Below, one piece after another: positions 48,803 to 57,019 of a stretch of 64,000 nucleotides of DNA. A program made the position numbers and the translations under genes. The DNA is from FEN-1219 sp963810755 (GTDB lineage Bacteria; Pseudomonadota; Gammaproteobacteria; Steroidobacterales; Rariloculaceae): the NCBI GenBank assembly GCA_963810755.1, contig CAWEOP010000003.1:992001-1056000 (forward strand), read 5' to 3'. Positions within the stretch are counted from its first letter, which is position 1. The number at the start of each line of letters is the position of its first letter. The notes beneath the pieces were generated by a model. That model saw nothing but the letters and a program-made list of their open reading frames with translations. It searched no databases and had not been told where the DNA came from.

Positions 48803-49789
48803 GTGACCCCGGACGCACTGCTGCGCGCGCTCGCTGACGGTCATTCGCACTCGGGGGAAAGCCTCGCGCGCGCGTTCGGCGTCACGCGCGCCGCGGTGTG
48901 GAAGAGCATCGCGAAGCTAGCCGACTGGGGCCTCGAAGTCAGCGCGGTCCCCGGCGTCGGCTACCGCTTGGCGCGTCCTATCGATCTGCTCGACGCGCAG
49001 GCTCTGCGCGCGGCGCTCGCGCCGCGCACCGCCGAGCGCATCGCCAGGCTCGAGGTGTTCACGGAGCTCGATTCGACCAATCGCCATCTATCGAGTATTC
49101 CCGCGCCGCCCGTGGGACACCTCGCGGTGTGCATCGCGGAATTCCAGCACGCGGGCCGCGGTCGACGCGGGCGCCGTTGGAGCGCGCCGCTCGGCGGCGG
49201 GCTGTGCCTCTCGGTCGGCTGGCAGTTCGCGGACACGCCGCCGGAGCTGTCCGCCCTCACGCTCGCGGTGGGCGTCGTCGCACGGCGCGCGCTCGCGGCG
49301 GCCGCCGGCGTCGACGTGGGGCTCAAGTGGCCGAACGATCTCGTCCTCGACGCGCGCAAGCTCGGCGGCATCTTGCTCGAGCTCACGGCCGAGGCGCAGG
49401 GCGGGTGTTACGTCGTGGCCGGCATCGGCATCAACGTGTCGCTGCCGCCCGAATCGCTCCGCACGCTCAGCGATTGGCCGCGCGGCGCGATCGATCTTGC
49501 GACTGCGACGAGCGGTGCGCCGCCCGCGCGCGGCGCGCTCGCGGCGTGCTTGATCGACGGCCTCGCGGAGCTGTTCGCCGGCTACGCCGCCGCCGGGTTC
49601 GCGCCGTATCGCGCGGATTGGCACGCGGCGGACTTCCTGAAAGGCCGCAGCGTGACGCTCGACGATGTCGCGGGCAACGTGAGCGGCACTGCGCTCGGCA
49701 TCGAGGCCGATGGCGCGCTCGTGATCGAGACCGCGACCGGGACGCGCCGGCGCGTGATCTCTGGCGACGTGAGCGTGCGGAGCGCGTGA
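48803..49789 (+). CDS. birA: biotin-[acetyl-CoA-carboxylase] ligase BirA with HTH domain
   Basis: A 328-residue protein starting at GTG. The N-terminal winged helix (LADGHSHSGESLARAFGVTR, AVWKSIAKLADWGLEV) indicates the bifunctional repressor-ligase form. The ligase domain has the biotinyl-adenylate loop HAGRGRRGRRWSAP and KWPNDLVLDARKLGGILLE, and a C-terminal SH3-like domain (LKGRSVTLDDVAGNVSGTAL). It biotinylates AccB and probably represses biotin genes. Its TGA overlaps the ATG of coaX by one base (TGATG), a usual birA-coaX coupling. Confidence 0.95.
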   Translation: MTPDALLRALADGHSHSGESLARAFGVTRAAVWKSIAKLADWGLEVSAVPGVGYRLARPIDLLDAQALRAALAPRTAERIARLEVFTELDSTNRHLSSIPAPPVGHLAVCIAEFQHAGRGRRGRRWSAPLGGGLCLSVGWQFADTPPELSALTLAVGVVARRALAAAAGVDVGLKWPNDLVLDARKLGGILLELTAEAQGGCYVVAGIGINVSLPPESLRTLSDWPRGAIDLATATSGAPPARGALAACLIDGLAELFAGYAAAGFAPYRADWHAADFLKGRSVTLDDVAGNVSGTALGIEADGALVIETATGTRRRVISGDVSVRSA

Positions 49790-50583
49790 TGCAGATCGTG
49801 ATCGACATCGGCAACACGCGGATCAAGTGGGCGGAAGTCGAAGACGGCCGGTTATCGACGGCCCGGCAGCGCCGTTCATCGCGACGCGACGGATCGCGCG
49901 TTTGCGGCGCTCGCGGCCGCGCTGCCCGAAGGATTTGTCGCGCGCGATCGTCGCGAACGTCGCGGGCGACGCCGTCGCGCAGCAGCTCACCGAGCTGCTG
50001 CGCATCCGGTCGCGGCGTCGTTCCGGAGTTCGTCGCCGTGCAGGCGGAGCAATTCGGCGTGCGCTGCGCGTACGCCGATCCGTCGCGGCTCGGCATCGAT
50101 CGTTGGATCGCGGTGCTCGCGGCGCATCACTTGGCTGCCGGAGCGGCCTGCGTGATCGACGCAGGCACGGCCGCGACGTTCGATGCGGTCGACGCTCAGG
50201 GACGGCACCTCGGCGGACTGATCATGCCGGGCCCGCAGCTGCTCGCCGCCGCGCTCGACCGCAACACGAGCAACATCGGCGCGACGCTCGCGGCGGCGGT
50301 CGCACCGAGCGGCCTCGATCTGCTCGGCAAGAGCACCGATGCGGCCGTCGGCAACGGCGCGATGCTCGCGCTCGCCGGGGCGCTCGATCGCGCGGTGGAC
50401 GCCGTGGAGACCGCGCTCGCCGAACGCTCGACCGTGTATCTCACCGGCGGCGACGCGCCAGCGCTGCGCGGCTGGCTGGAAACGGAGGTCGAACTGAGGG
50501 CAGACTTGGTGCTCGAAGGGCTCGCATTGTTCTCGGACGCGCCGTCGGGCGCACATCTACAGCCGAAAGGGACGAATGCGTAA
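49789..50583 (+). CDS. coaX: type III pantothenate kinase CoaX, three frameshifts
   Basis: Composite of about 263 residues (795 minus 3 bases is divisible by 3). It catalyses the first step of coenzyme A synthesis. It starts MQIVIDIGNTRIKWAEVEDG (phosphate-binding loop). Between about 49865 and 50025 the frame changes three times and then returns: HRDATDRAFAALAAALPEG, then LSRAIVANVAGDAVAQQLTE, then VPEFVAVQAEQFGVRCAYAD. From there it runs cleanly through PSRLGIDRWIAVLAAHHLAA, ACVIDAGTAATFDAVDAQGR (catalytic Asp), GLIMPGPQLLAAAL and VYLTGGDAPAL. One extra T in GGATTTG (about 49939) and one extra C near 50024 account for two of the shifts. It overlaps the following SPOR gene start. Confidence 0.82.
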   Translation: MQIVIDIGNTRIKWAEVEDGRLSTARQRRSSRRDGSRVCGARGRAARRICRARSSRTSRATPSRSSSPSCCASGRGVVPEFVAVQAEQFGVRCAYADPSRLGIDRWIAVLAAHHLAAGAACVIDAGTAATFDAVDAQGRHLGGLIMPGPQLLAAALDRNTSNIGATLAAAVAPSGLDLLGKSTDAAVGNGAMLALAGALDRAVDAVETALAERSTVYLTGGDAPALRGWLETEVELRADLVLEGLALFSDAPSGAHLQPKGTNA

Positions 50584-51398
50584 CATCTTCCTTGCGCTCG
50601 TTGCTCGCCAACCTCGCGTTCGCGGCGTGGCACGTGTGGTTCTCGGCGCCCCGCGCCAGCCGTTCGTCACGACGACTCCGATCTGCCGAGCATCACGTTG
50701 GTGAAAGAGTTGCCCCGGAGATGACGGCCGATCTGCGCGTTGCGCCCGCGGCCGCGCGGCGCCGGACGCCGGCCACGAGCGAAGGGAAAGCGTCGACCGC
50801 GCCGAGCGCCGCCGCCGGCCCGCAACCGGCGGCCGCTGCGGAACCGCGCCCGCTCGTGCAGCCGCAGCGGCAGAGCGCAACGAGCGTGCCGCCCAGAACC
50901 CGCGCTCCGCGAATGAGGCGCAGCCGGCGTCGCGTTGCAGCAGCGTCGGTCCGTTCCGCGAGCTCTCGCAGGCCGCGACCGCGGCCGCGAATTTGCGCGC
51001 GGCCGGGTATCAGCCGACGCAGCGAGTGGCCGAAGGCCAAATCTGGATCGGCTATTGGGTCTACATCGACGCGCTCGCGACCGAGAAGGACGCGAACGAG
51101 GTGCTCGAGAAGGTCCGCGGCGCCGGCATCGCGGACTCCTACGTGATCCCGAACAGCGACAGCGGCAATCTCGTCTCGCTCGGCGTGTTCAGCGAGATCG
51201 CGCGGCGTGAGCAAGCAACGCGAGAAGGTGCGCGGGCTCGGCTACGAGCCGAAAGTCGTCGACCGCACGCGGCGCGCGACCGTCTACTGGGTCGACGTCG
51301 TGCTAACCGGCGATCAGGTGCTCGACTTCGACACGCTCCAAACGCCGGGACGGATCATTCGGCTCGAGCAGCGCGCCTGCGAGGCTCCGGGCGCTTGA
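50576..51398 (+). CDS. SPOR-domain membrane protein, several frameshifts
   Basis: Composite of about 272 residues. The ATG at 50576 overlaps the coaX stop. Removing one C near 50591 gives a membrane anchor (RNIFLRSLLANLAFAAWHVW). A proline/alanine-rich linker follows with at least two further shifts (about 50660-50720 and before 50940). The C-terminal domain reads AATAAANLRAAGYQPTQRVA, IWIGYWVYIDALATEKDANE and SYVIPNSDSGNLVSLGVFSE. After one more shift near 51208 it reads EKVRGLGYEPKVVDRTRRAT to the end. GVFS and the repeat layout are typical of SPOR domains, which bind denuded glycan at division sites. It is commonly found after coaX in relatives. Confidence 0.7.
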
Positions 51399-51632
51399 TC
51401 GGCGCGGCGTGGCCGCACCCAGCGGGTTCAGGTTTCTTGAGATTGCCGACGAAGCGTGTCGCTACGATGGGGCCAGCCGCACGCGCATCCGGGCCCGCGG
51501 TTCCAGGTGTTCACCGCTCGGCGGCAGCATTGGCGCGATTGTCCGTTTCGGTTATGTTCTCGCGGCCTTGAACACAGAAGACGCACGCCACGTGCGCACG
51601 CCCACATCACCAGAACGTCAGGAGTCGAAAAA

Positions 51633-52388
51633 ATGAAATTCTCGAAACAGATCGCGTGGACGCTTGCGCTGTGCGTGCTCGGCGGTGCGTATGGCGGAAT
51701 CGCGAACGCGCAGGGGGATGAGCAGGTCACGCGGATGACCGCTGCACTCACCTCGCCGGATCGTCCTTTCGCCGACAAGGAGCGCGACCCGGCTCGCAAG
51801 CCGATCCAGACCATCCAGTTCCTCGGCGTCAAGACCGGACAGACCGTGGTCGATCTGATCGCGGTCGGCGGTTGGTTCACGGAAGTGTTGTCGGCGGCCG
51901 TCGGGCCCACCGGCAAGGTTTACGGCCAGAACCCGACCTTCTTCACGACTCGTGCCGGCTTCGATGAGACCGAGAAGACGCGCAACGACCGGCTCAAGAA
52001 CGTGACGCCGATCCATGGCGAGCTCGCGGACGCGAAGATCAACGGCACGGTGGACGTGGTCGTCACGGCGCTCAACATGCACGACATCTACAACGGCCAG
52101 GGCGGCGAGGCGGCCGCGGTCGCGATGTGCAAGGGCGTATACGACGTACTGAAGCCGGGCGGAACATTCGGCGTGATCGATCATGTCGGCGTCGCGGGCC
52201 AAGACAACGCGCAGTTCCATCGCATGCAGGTCCAGCAGGCGAAGGACGTGCTCACGAAGGCCGGCTTCAAGATCGAAGCCGAGTCCGATCTTCTGAGGAA
52301 TCCCGGCGACGATCACACCAAGGGCGTGCGCGACCCGTCCGTCGCGCGGCGCACCGATCAGTTCCTGATCCGCGCGCGCAAGCCCTGA
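51633..52388 (+). CDS. exported class I methyltransferase-like protein
   Basis: A 251-residue protein. A ribosome-binding CAGGAG lies 9-14 bases before the ATG at 51633. It has a clear signal peptide (KQIAWTLALCVLGGAYGGIA, cleavage after ANA), then a Rossmann-type methyltransferase outline: TVVDLIAVGGWFTEVLSAAV (motif I position, with the usual GxGxG reduced to AVGG), VDVVVTALNMHDIYNG (motif IV) and LKPGGTFGVIDHVG (motif VI-like). It is annotated in relatives as an S-adenosylmethionine-dependent methyltransferase, but export and the altered motif I make catalysis uncertain. A good terminator follows. Confidence 0.75.
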   Translation: MKFSKQIAWTLALCVLGGAYGGIANAQGDEQVTRMTAALTSPDRPFADKERDPARKPIQTIQFLGVKTGQTVVDLIAVGGWFTEVLSAAVGPTGKVYGQNPTFFTTRAGFDETEKTRNDRLKNVTPIHGELADAKINGTVDVVVTALNMHDIYNGQGGEAAAVAMCKGVYDVLKPGGTFGVIDHVGVAGQDNAQFHRMQVQQAKDVLTKAGFKIEAESDLLRNPGDDHTKGVRDPSVARRTDQFLIRARKP

Positions 52389-52412
52389 TTCGCGCTTAGT
52401 CGACTTCGACGA

Positions 52413-52440
52413 GAAGGGGCCGGTCTTCCGGCCCCTTTTC
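52413..52440 (+). terminator. intrinsic terminator after the methyltransferase-like gene
   Basis: AAGGGGCCGG-TCTT-CCGGCCCCTT forms a 10-bp stem followed by TTCTTTT on the + strand. It lies between convergent genes and could also slow leftward transcription from creD. Confidence 0.9.
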
Positions 52441-52443
52441 TTT

Positions 52444-53874
52444 TCACTCGGAGACTCGTCGCCCGCCGAGGCCGTAGGGTGTGCGGAGCCGCTCGCCGGC
52501 GGCCGCGGTCAAGCGGACTGCGGCTCGTGCGGCCCGCCGCCGTTCGGCGAGCGCGGGCTCGAGCCGCAGCCGATGCCAGTCGACGTTCCGCGTGACGTAC
52601 ATGAGCGCCGCGAGCGAGGCGAAGCAGCCCACCGCGCCGAACAGCAGCGCATAGTCCTCGGCCCGCAGCGTCACGTAGAGATACGAGTACATCGCGCCGA
52701 GCAGCGCTCCGACTGGCAGCGCGCGCCGCATCGAGCGCAGAACCGCTGCGCTGTATAAACCGATCAACGCGGTCGAGGCAGCGGCGCTCGCGAGATACGC
52801 GAACAGGAAGCCGATCTGCTCCGCGAGTGCGAGCAGCAACAAATAGAACACGCAATTCGCGATCCCAATGAAGAGATATTGGAGCGCGTGCAGGCGCAGC
52901 TTGGCGAACAGCTCGAACAGGAAATAGGCCGCGAAGGTCAGGCCGATCAGCAGCACGGCGTACTTTGCCGCACGCAGGCTCGCCTCGTGAACGCCGATCG
53001 GAGTGATCAGCGCTGCGCCGAACGACGACTCTTCGATCGAGCCTAAGAACGGTGCGGAGCGCCTCCACGTCGAGGCGAAGGCTCTGCCGACGTCGAGCAC
53101 GCGCCATGACGCCGTGAAGCCGGCGGCCGTGATGATGGGCGGCTGCTCCGGAAGATACGCGCCGCCGAAGCTCGGGCTCGGCCAGTTCGACGTCATGGTC
53201 ACGCGCGTGGTCGCGCCGAGCGGCAAGAACTTGAGCGCGCGTGACCCGTCGAGCGTGAGGTCGAGCGAAAAAGCCAGCGGCGCCGAGGGCGCGCCGCGGC
53301 CGAGCTCCGCATACCGCGCCACGAGCTGCGGGCCGAAGCCCGCTACGCGCGTGCCGCCGGGTTGGAAAGTGGCGCTCGCGCCGTCGGCCGTGAAACGCAC
53401 GGGCTCTTTGATCGAGCGCGCGTCGCTGACCGGTAGCGAAATCTGGGCTTGGTTCCAGAGGATCTCGAGGTCGTCGTAGTCCGTGGGCGTACTCGGAGCC
53501 GCGAAACGGCCGCTCAGCTGGACCCGCGCCGTGTAAACGGGCACCGCATAGATTCCGCGCTTGCGCGTCGTGACCCGCGCATCGCTCGCGATCTCGAGCT
53601 CTTCAGGCAGGAGATAGAGCTCGTCCTCGACCGTGACCGGCTGCGCAAACGACATCCTCGTGAAGCGGAACGGCACGACGAGGATCGGTCCGCCGATCAC
53701 CTGCGCCCCGCCCCAGGTGCTCGCGATCTCGGCGCGCGCGCCCTCGTAGCGCTGCGCGCGCTCCGCGATCAGGGTTTCGATCATCCCGAGAGGGATCAGC
53801 AGCGTGAGGATCAGCAGTCCGATGAGGAGGACCTTGCCCGTCACCGACGTCTGGAGCGATTGGAACAGTGTCAT
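52444..53874 (-). CDS. creD: CreD-like inner membrane protein
   Basis: A 476-residue membrane protein starting at the ATG at 53874. An N-terminal helix (KVLLIGLLILTLLIPLGMIE) precedes a large periplasmic domain (IGGPILVVPFRF, RRSAPFLGSIEESSFGAALI). A block of helices follows in the C-terminal half (YAVLLIGLTFAAYFLFELFA, YLFIGIANCVFYLLLLALAE). This is the CreD/Cet family, part of the CreBC regulon and linked to envelope stress and beta-lactam response in some Gammaproteobacteria. No creBC genes are next to it. It is convergent with the exported methyltransferase-like gene. Confidence 0.9.
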   Translation of the reverse strand: MTLFQSLQTSVTGKVLLIGLLILTLLIPLGMIETLIAERAQRYEGARAEIASTWGGAQVIGGPILVVPFRFTRMSFAQPVTVEDELYLLPEELEIASDARVTTRKRGIYAVPVYTARVQLSGRFAAPSTPTDYDDLEILWNQAQISLPVSDARSIKEPVRFTADGASATFQPGGTRVAGFGPQLVARYAELGRGAPSAPLAFSLDLTLDGSRALKFLPLGATTRVTMTSNWPSPSFGGAYLPEQPPIITAAGFTASWRVLDVGRAFASTWRRSAPFLGSIEESSFGAALITPIGVHEASLRAAKYAVLLIGLTFAAYFLFELFAKLRLHALQYLFIGIANCVFYLLLLALAEQIGFLFAYLASAAASTALIGLYSAAVLRSMRRALPVGALLGAMYSYLYVTLRAEDYALLFGAVGCFASLAALMYVTRNVDWHRLRLEPALAERRRAARAAVRLTAAAGERLRTPYGLGGRRVSE

Positions 53875-53968
53875 GGTGCTTCCCGTTGGCGGAACGGGGA
53901 CCATTCTCGGCGGGCAATCTGGCGCCGCTCGGCCGAATTCTGACGAAATCTGGCGTGCGCGCTGGGGC

Positions 53969-53974
53969 TATAAT
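53969..53974 (+). promoter_or_regulatory. -10 box of the tRNA-Thr promoter
   Basis: A perfect TATAAT followed by GCCGCCCGCGCG. The 11-mer TATAATGCCGC is identical to that of the rrn promoter, so the two stable-RNA genes share a GC-rich discriminator. No good -35 element is seen at 16-18 bp. About 70 bases separate it from the tRNA. Confidence 0.65.
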
Positions 53975-54051
53975 GCCGCCCGCGCGCGAGGACGCGGAGC
54001 GGACGGCTTGCCGGAAACCCGTCCGAGCGCAGCACCCAGCGTTGGCCGAGA

Positions 54052-54126
54052 GCCGGTGTAGCACAGCGGTAGTGCAGCGGTTTTGTAAACCGAAGGTCGG
54101 GAGTTCGATCCTCTCCACCGGCACCA
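54052..54126 (+). tRNA. tRNA-Thr (TGT)
   Basis: A 75-nt cloverleaf with encoded CCA. The acceptor stem is GCCGGTG/CACCGGC, the anticodon loop TTTGTAA gives TGT, and the T arm has GTTCGATCC. It is a single-gene locus between creD and yaeQ. Confidence 0.97.
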
Positions 54127-54231
54127 ATGCTTCGACGCGCAAACGAGGAGACACGTAATGACCGTCCGCCGGGCGGCGCCTAGCGCGCTGCGCGCAGCGA
54201 CGAGCGCCGCGCGCGATCGAAGGTTCTCGCC

Positions 54232-54774
54232 GTGGCGCTGACCGCGACGGTCTACACGTTCGACATCGAGCTCTCCGACGTCGATCGCAACGTCTACGAG
54301 AATCTGTCGCTGCGCGTCGCGCGCCATCCGTCCGAGACCGAAGACTTCCTACTCACGCGCGTGTTTGCGTATTGTCTCGAGTACTGCGAAGGGATCGCTT
54401 TCTCGAGCGGGCTGTCCACGCCGGACGAGCCCGCGCTCGCGGTTCGCGACCTCACGGGCACCATTCAGGTTTGGATCGAGGTCGGAGCGCCGGACGCCGC
54501 GCGGCTGCACAAGGCGAGCAAGGCGGCCGCGCGCGTCGTGCTGTATACGCACAAGGATCCGGACAGGGTTGCAGCGCTCTGGGCGGGCGAGCGCATCCAC
54601 CGGGCCGCGGAGCTCGAGCTCTACGCGATCGACCGGGCGCTGCTCGCCCAGCTCGTCGCGCGGCTCACGCGGCGCATGGCGTTCGCGTTGTCGGTCACGG
54701 ATCGGCAGCTCTACGTAACCCTCGACGGCGCCGTCCTCGAGGGTGAGGTTCGGAGGCTCGCTGCGCCGGGCTGA
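54232..54774 (+). CDS. yaeQ: YaeQ family protein
   Basis: A 180-residue cytoplasmic protein starting at GTG (MALTATVYTFDIELSDVDRN). Family blocks: ENLSLRVARHPSETEDFLLT, LTRVFAYCLEYCEGIAFSSG, IQVWIEVGAPDAARLHKASK and a C-terminal MAFALSVTDRQLYVT. YaeQ proteins have a restriction-endonuclease-like fold of unclear role and were once proposed to compensate for RfaH loss. The length is normal. It lies about 105 bases after tRNA-Thr. Confidence 0.92.
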   Translation: MALTATVYTFDIELSDVDRNVYENLSLRVARHPSETEDFLLTRVFAYCLEYCEGIAFSSGLSTPDEPALAVRDLTGTIQVWIEVGAPDAARLHKASKAAARVVLYTHKDPDRVAALWAGERIHRAAELELYAIDRALLAQLVARLTRRMAFALSVTDRQLYVTLDGAVLEGEVRRLAAPG

Positions 54775-54829
54775 GCACCCGGTGCTATCGTGCGCCTCTC
54801 TTTCATTCGCGCACTTCGGGGGAACTTCG

Positions 54830-55534
54830 ATGGCGACTTTCGTACTCGTGCACGGCGCGTGGCACGGCAGCTGGTGCTGGAAGCGCGTCCGCAAGACGCT
54901 GCAAGAGCGCGGCCACGACGTTTTCACGCCGACGCTCACAGGTGTCGGCGAGCGCTCGCACTTGTTGTCGCCGGAGGTGGATCTCGAGACGCACGTCGCC
55001 GACGTCGTGAACCTCATCCGCTGGGAAGAGCTCAACCAAGTCGTGCTGTGCGGTCATTCATACGGCGGCTGCGTGATCACGGGCGTCGCGGACCGAGTGC
55101 CGGAGCGTTTGCGCCACCTCGTCTTTCTCGACGCATTCGTGCTCGAGGACGGGCAAGGCTTGCACGATGTGCTGCCGCCGCCGGTGCGCGACGCGCAAGT
55201 CGCCACGGCGAACGAGAGCGGCGACGGCTGGAAGGTGGCGCCGATTTCGGCCGAGTTCTTCAACGTGAACGAAGCGGATCGCGCATGGATGGATGAGCAA
55301 TGCACGCCGCAGCCGCTCGCGACGTTCCAGCAGCGGCTCGCGCTGCGTCACTCGATCCCACCAGCGAAAGCCACTCACGTGCTCGCGACGGGCTACGACC
55401 ATTCGCCGTTCCCGCCGTTTCACGCGCTCGCGAAGGCGAAGGGCTGGAAGACGCTCACGGTGCCGTGCGGCCACGACGTCATGCTCGACCGCCCCGACGA
55501 CCTCGTGCAGATCCTCCTCGACGCGGCTAGGTGA
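54830..55534 (+). CDS. alpha/beta-fold hydrolase (plant-esterase-like)
   Basis: A 234-residue alpha/beta hydrolase starting at the ATG at 54830 with CGGGGGAA as ribosome-binding region. The oxyanion segment FVLVHGAWHGSWCWKR, the nucleophile elbow VVLCGHSYGGCVITGV and the catalytic His in VPCGHDVMLDRPDDL are all present. The sequence resembles the salicylate-esterase or hydroxynitrile-lyase-like group often annotated simply as alpha/beta hydrolase. The substrate is unknown. It follows yaeQ by 55 bases. Confidence 0.88.
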   Translation: MATFVLVHGAWHGSWCWKRVRKTLQERGHDVFTPTLTGVGERSHLLSPEVDLETHVADVVNLIRWEELNQVVLCGHSYGGCVITGVADRVPERLRHLVFLDAFVLEDGQGLHDVLPPPVRDAQVATANESGDGWKVAPISAEFFNVNEADRAWMDEQCTPQPLATFQQRLALRHSIPPAKATHVLATGYDHSPFPPFHALAKAKGWKTLTVPCGHDVMLDRPDDLVQILLDAAR

Positions 55535-55685
55535 GCGCGATCGTGAGGCCGCCAGCGAGGCTCCGATGCCGAGCCGGGCCGGGCAAATTGGTCGAAGAGC
55601 CGTGTGGCACGAAGGCCACGCTGCTTAGCCGACCGCGGAACCTCGGCAAAATGAGAACCACGTCGTTTGACGCGACCGCTCCGGA

Positions 55686-55901
55686 ATGGTGAAGTGCGCC
55701 CGCGTGACCCCTACCCAAAACAAAGCCTTCTGGGCCATCTTCGGCGGCTTCTGCGTCGGCACGACGTTCTCGCTCGGCGTGCAAGGCGCGTTCGACGGCA
55801 TCGGCATCGGCGAATCGCTGATCTTCGTCGCGATCTACCTTGCCGTTGCGCGCGCGATCAACGTCTTCGTGAAGACCGCCTGGGCCACGGCAGACGAATA
55901 G
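55686..55901 (+). CDS. small two-helix membrane protein
   Basis: A 71-residue protein, or 65 if the GTG at 55704 is the start. Two hydrophobic segments are visible (NKAFWAIFGGFCVGTTFSLG and SLIFVAIYLAVARAINVFV) separated by a short DGIGIG loop, so it is probably inserted in the inner membrane. No family recognised. It is flanked by a hydrolase gene and the MerR-type regulator and has no visible operon partner. Confidence 0.5.
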   Translation: MVKCARVTPTQNKAFWAIFGGFCVGTTFSLGVQGAFDGIGIGESLIFVAIYLAVARAINVFVKTAWATADE

Positions 55902-55997
55902 TCGCGCCGTCGGCGCGTTGAGACGTCTCCAGCTTTCCCCGACAATCGACGGGCCGTTCGCCCGTGTGCTCGCGTACGCTCGTGCCGGCGTCGGCCC

Positions 55998-56028
55998 TTG
56001 ACTCTCACGCAACGTGAGGCCCTAGAGT
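55998..56028 (+). promoter_or_regulatory. MerR-type promoter/operator with 19-bp spacer
   Basis: TTGACT (55998-56003) and TAGAGT (56023-56028) are exactly 19 bp apart, the overlong spacing that MerR-family activators correct by twisting DNA. Within the spacer lies a perfect dyad CTCACG-CAA-CGTGAG (56004-56018). The regulator's own ATG (56037) falls only 9 bases after the -10 box, where transcription should start. Confidence 0.75.
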
Positions 56029-56036
56029 CCGCCGCC

Positions 56037-56861
56037 ATGCAATCACGACGCCACTATCAGGTTAAGGAAGTCGCAGAGATCAGCGGCTTGTCGATTCGCG
56101 CGCTGCATCATTACGACGCGATCGGTTTGCTGATCCCGAGATCCCGGACGGCGGCTGGCTATCGGGTTTACGACGCCGACGATCTGTTGCGGCTGCAGCA
56201 GATCCTGATCGGCCGAGAGCTCGGGCTGTCCCTCGAGGAGGTTCGCCGGTCGCTCGACGACCCGAGCTTCGATCGGCGCCGTGCATTGCAGACACAGCGC
56301 GCGGCGCTCGAGCACCGCGCGCAACACACGGCCGAGATGATCCGCGCGATCGACGCCGCCATCGCAATCATCGATGGCGCGAGCGATGCCGCGATCGTCG
56401 AGGAAGTCTGCGACGCGCCGCGCAGCGGCGCGTCGTTCAGCGAGCAAGAGGGCACGACGGTGGACATGAAAAAGATCTTCAACGGATTCGATCCAGACAA
56501 GTACGCGGACGAGGTGAAACAACGCTGGGGCGACGCGGACCCGCGGGGCGCGAAGTCCTATACGGAAGCGGACTGGAAACGCTGCATGGAGGAGCAGGGC
56601 GCGGTCTACGCGGACGCAGCTGCCGCGATGAAGTCCGGCAAGGCTCCGAGCGACCCCGCTGCGATGGACATTGCGGAGCGGCATCGGCAAGCGATCGACC
56701 GCTGGTTCTATCCGTGCAGCAGTGAGAGGCATTGCGGGCTCGCGGACATGTACGAGGCGGACCAGCGCTTCCAGGAGAACATCGACAAGCACGGTGCCCC
56801 GGGTCTCACGACGTTCCTATCGGCCGCGATCCGCGCCAACGCGAAGCGCGCCGGCAAGTGA
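56037..56861 (+). CDS. MerR-family TipA-type transcription regulator
   Basis: A 274-residue regulator. The N-terminal MerR winged helix-turn-helix is at residues 1-70 (YQVKEVAEISGLSIRALHHY, YDAIGLLIPRS, AGYRVYDADDLLRLQQI). A long dimerisation helix follows to about 125. A C-terminal TipAS-type ligand-binding domain covers about 150-270 (MKKIFNGFDPDKYADEVKQR, RHRQAIDRWFYPCSSERHCG, YEADQRFQENIDKHGAPGL). TipAS domains bind thiopeptides or other hydrophobic drugs, sometimes through a cysteine; here CSSERHC offers two. Its promoter carries a 19-bp-spacer dyad, indicating self-regulation, and the ATG sits at the predicted transcription start, so the mRNA may be leaderless. Confidence 0.9.
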   Translation: MQSRRHYQVKEVAEISGLSIRALHHYDAIGLLIPRSRTAAGYRVYDADDLLRLQQILIGRELGLSLEEVRRSLDDPSFDRRRALQTQRAALEHRAQHTAEMIRAIDAAIAIIDGASDAAIVEEVCDAPRSGASFSEQEGTTVDMKKIFNGFDPDKYADEVKQRWGDADPRGAKSYTEADWKRCMEEQGAVYADAAAAMKSGKAPSDPAAMDIAERHRQAIDRWFYPCSSERHCGLADMYEADQRFQENIDKHGAPGLTTFLSAAIRANAKRAGK

Positions 56862-56875
56862 TCGCGCCGGGCGTT

Positions 56876-56905
56876 TTGACACCGTTGTCCACGGGCGCTT
56901 AACAT
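56876..56905 (+). promoter_or_regulatory. sigma70 promoter before the 57020 hydrolase
   Basis: TTGACA (perfect) and TAACAT are 18 bp apart. Transcription would start near 56912, giving a leader of about 108 nt that contains an intrinsic terminator (56954-56992). Confidence 0.6.
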
Positions 56906-56953
56906 TCGCCCATATTTGGTGGCCGGCGACGCTAGTTGCCGCACCGGTTGTCG

Positions 56954-56992
56954 AGGGCTCTCGCGCAAAACGCGAGGGCCCTTTTCTTTTTC
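56954..56992 (+). terminator. intrinsic terminator or attenuator in the 57020 leader
   Basis: GGGCTCTCGCG-CAAAA-CGCGAGGGCCC forms an 11-bp stem with one mismatch, followed by TTTTCTTTTT. It ends 28 bases before the ATG at 57020. It may simply end the merR transcript, or it may attenuate the hydrolase gene if the promoter at 56876 is used. Confidence 0.85.
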
Positions 56993-57019
56993 GATGCCCA
57001 CCATCAAGAGGACATCGTA

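Noticed and set aside
48898..50583. 561-codon frame running through birA into coaX
   Set aside because: The first part is an out-of-frame shadow of birA. Only the ends of coaX share this frame by chance of the three compensating shifts.
49789..50583. Programmed ribosomal frameshifting in coaX, chpA or btu genes
   Set aside because: No slippery heptamer with a downstream pseudoknot was seen at the sites I checked. The shifts are too many, and in the same insertion direction, to be recoding.
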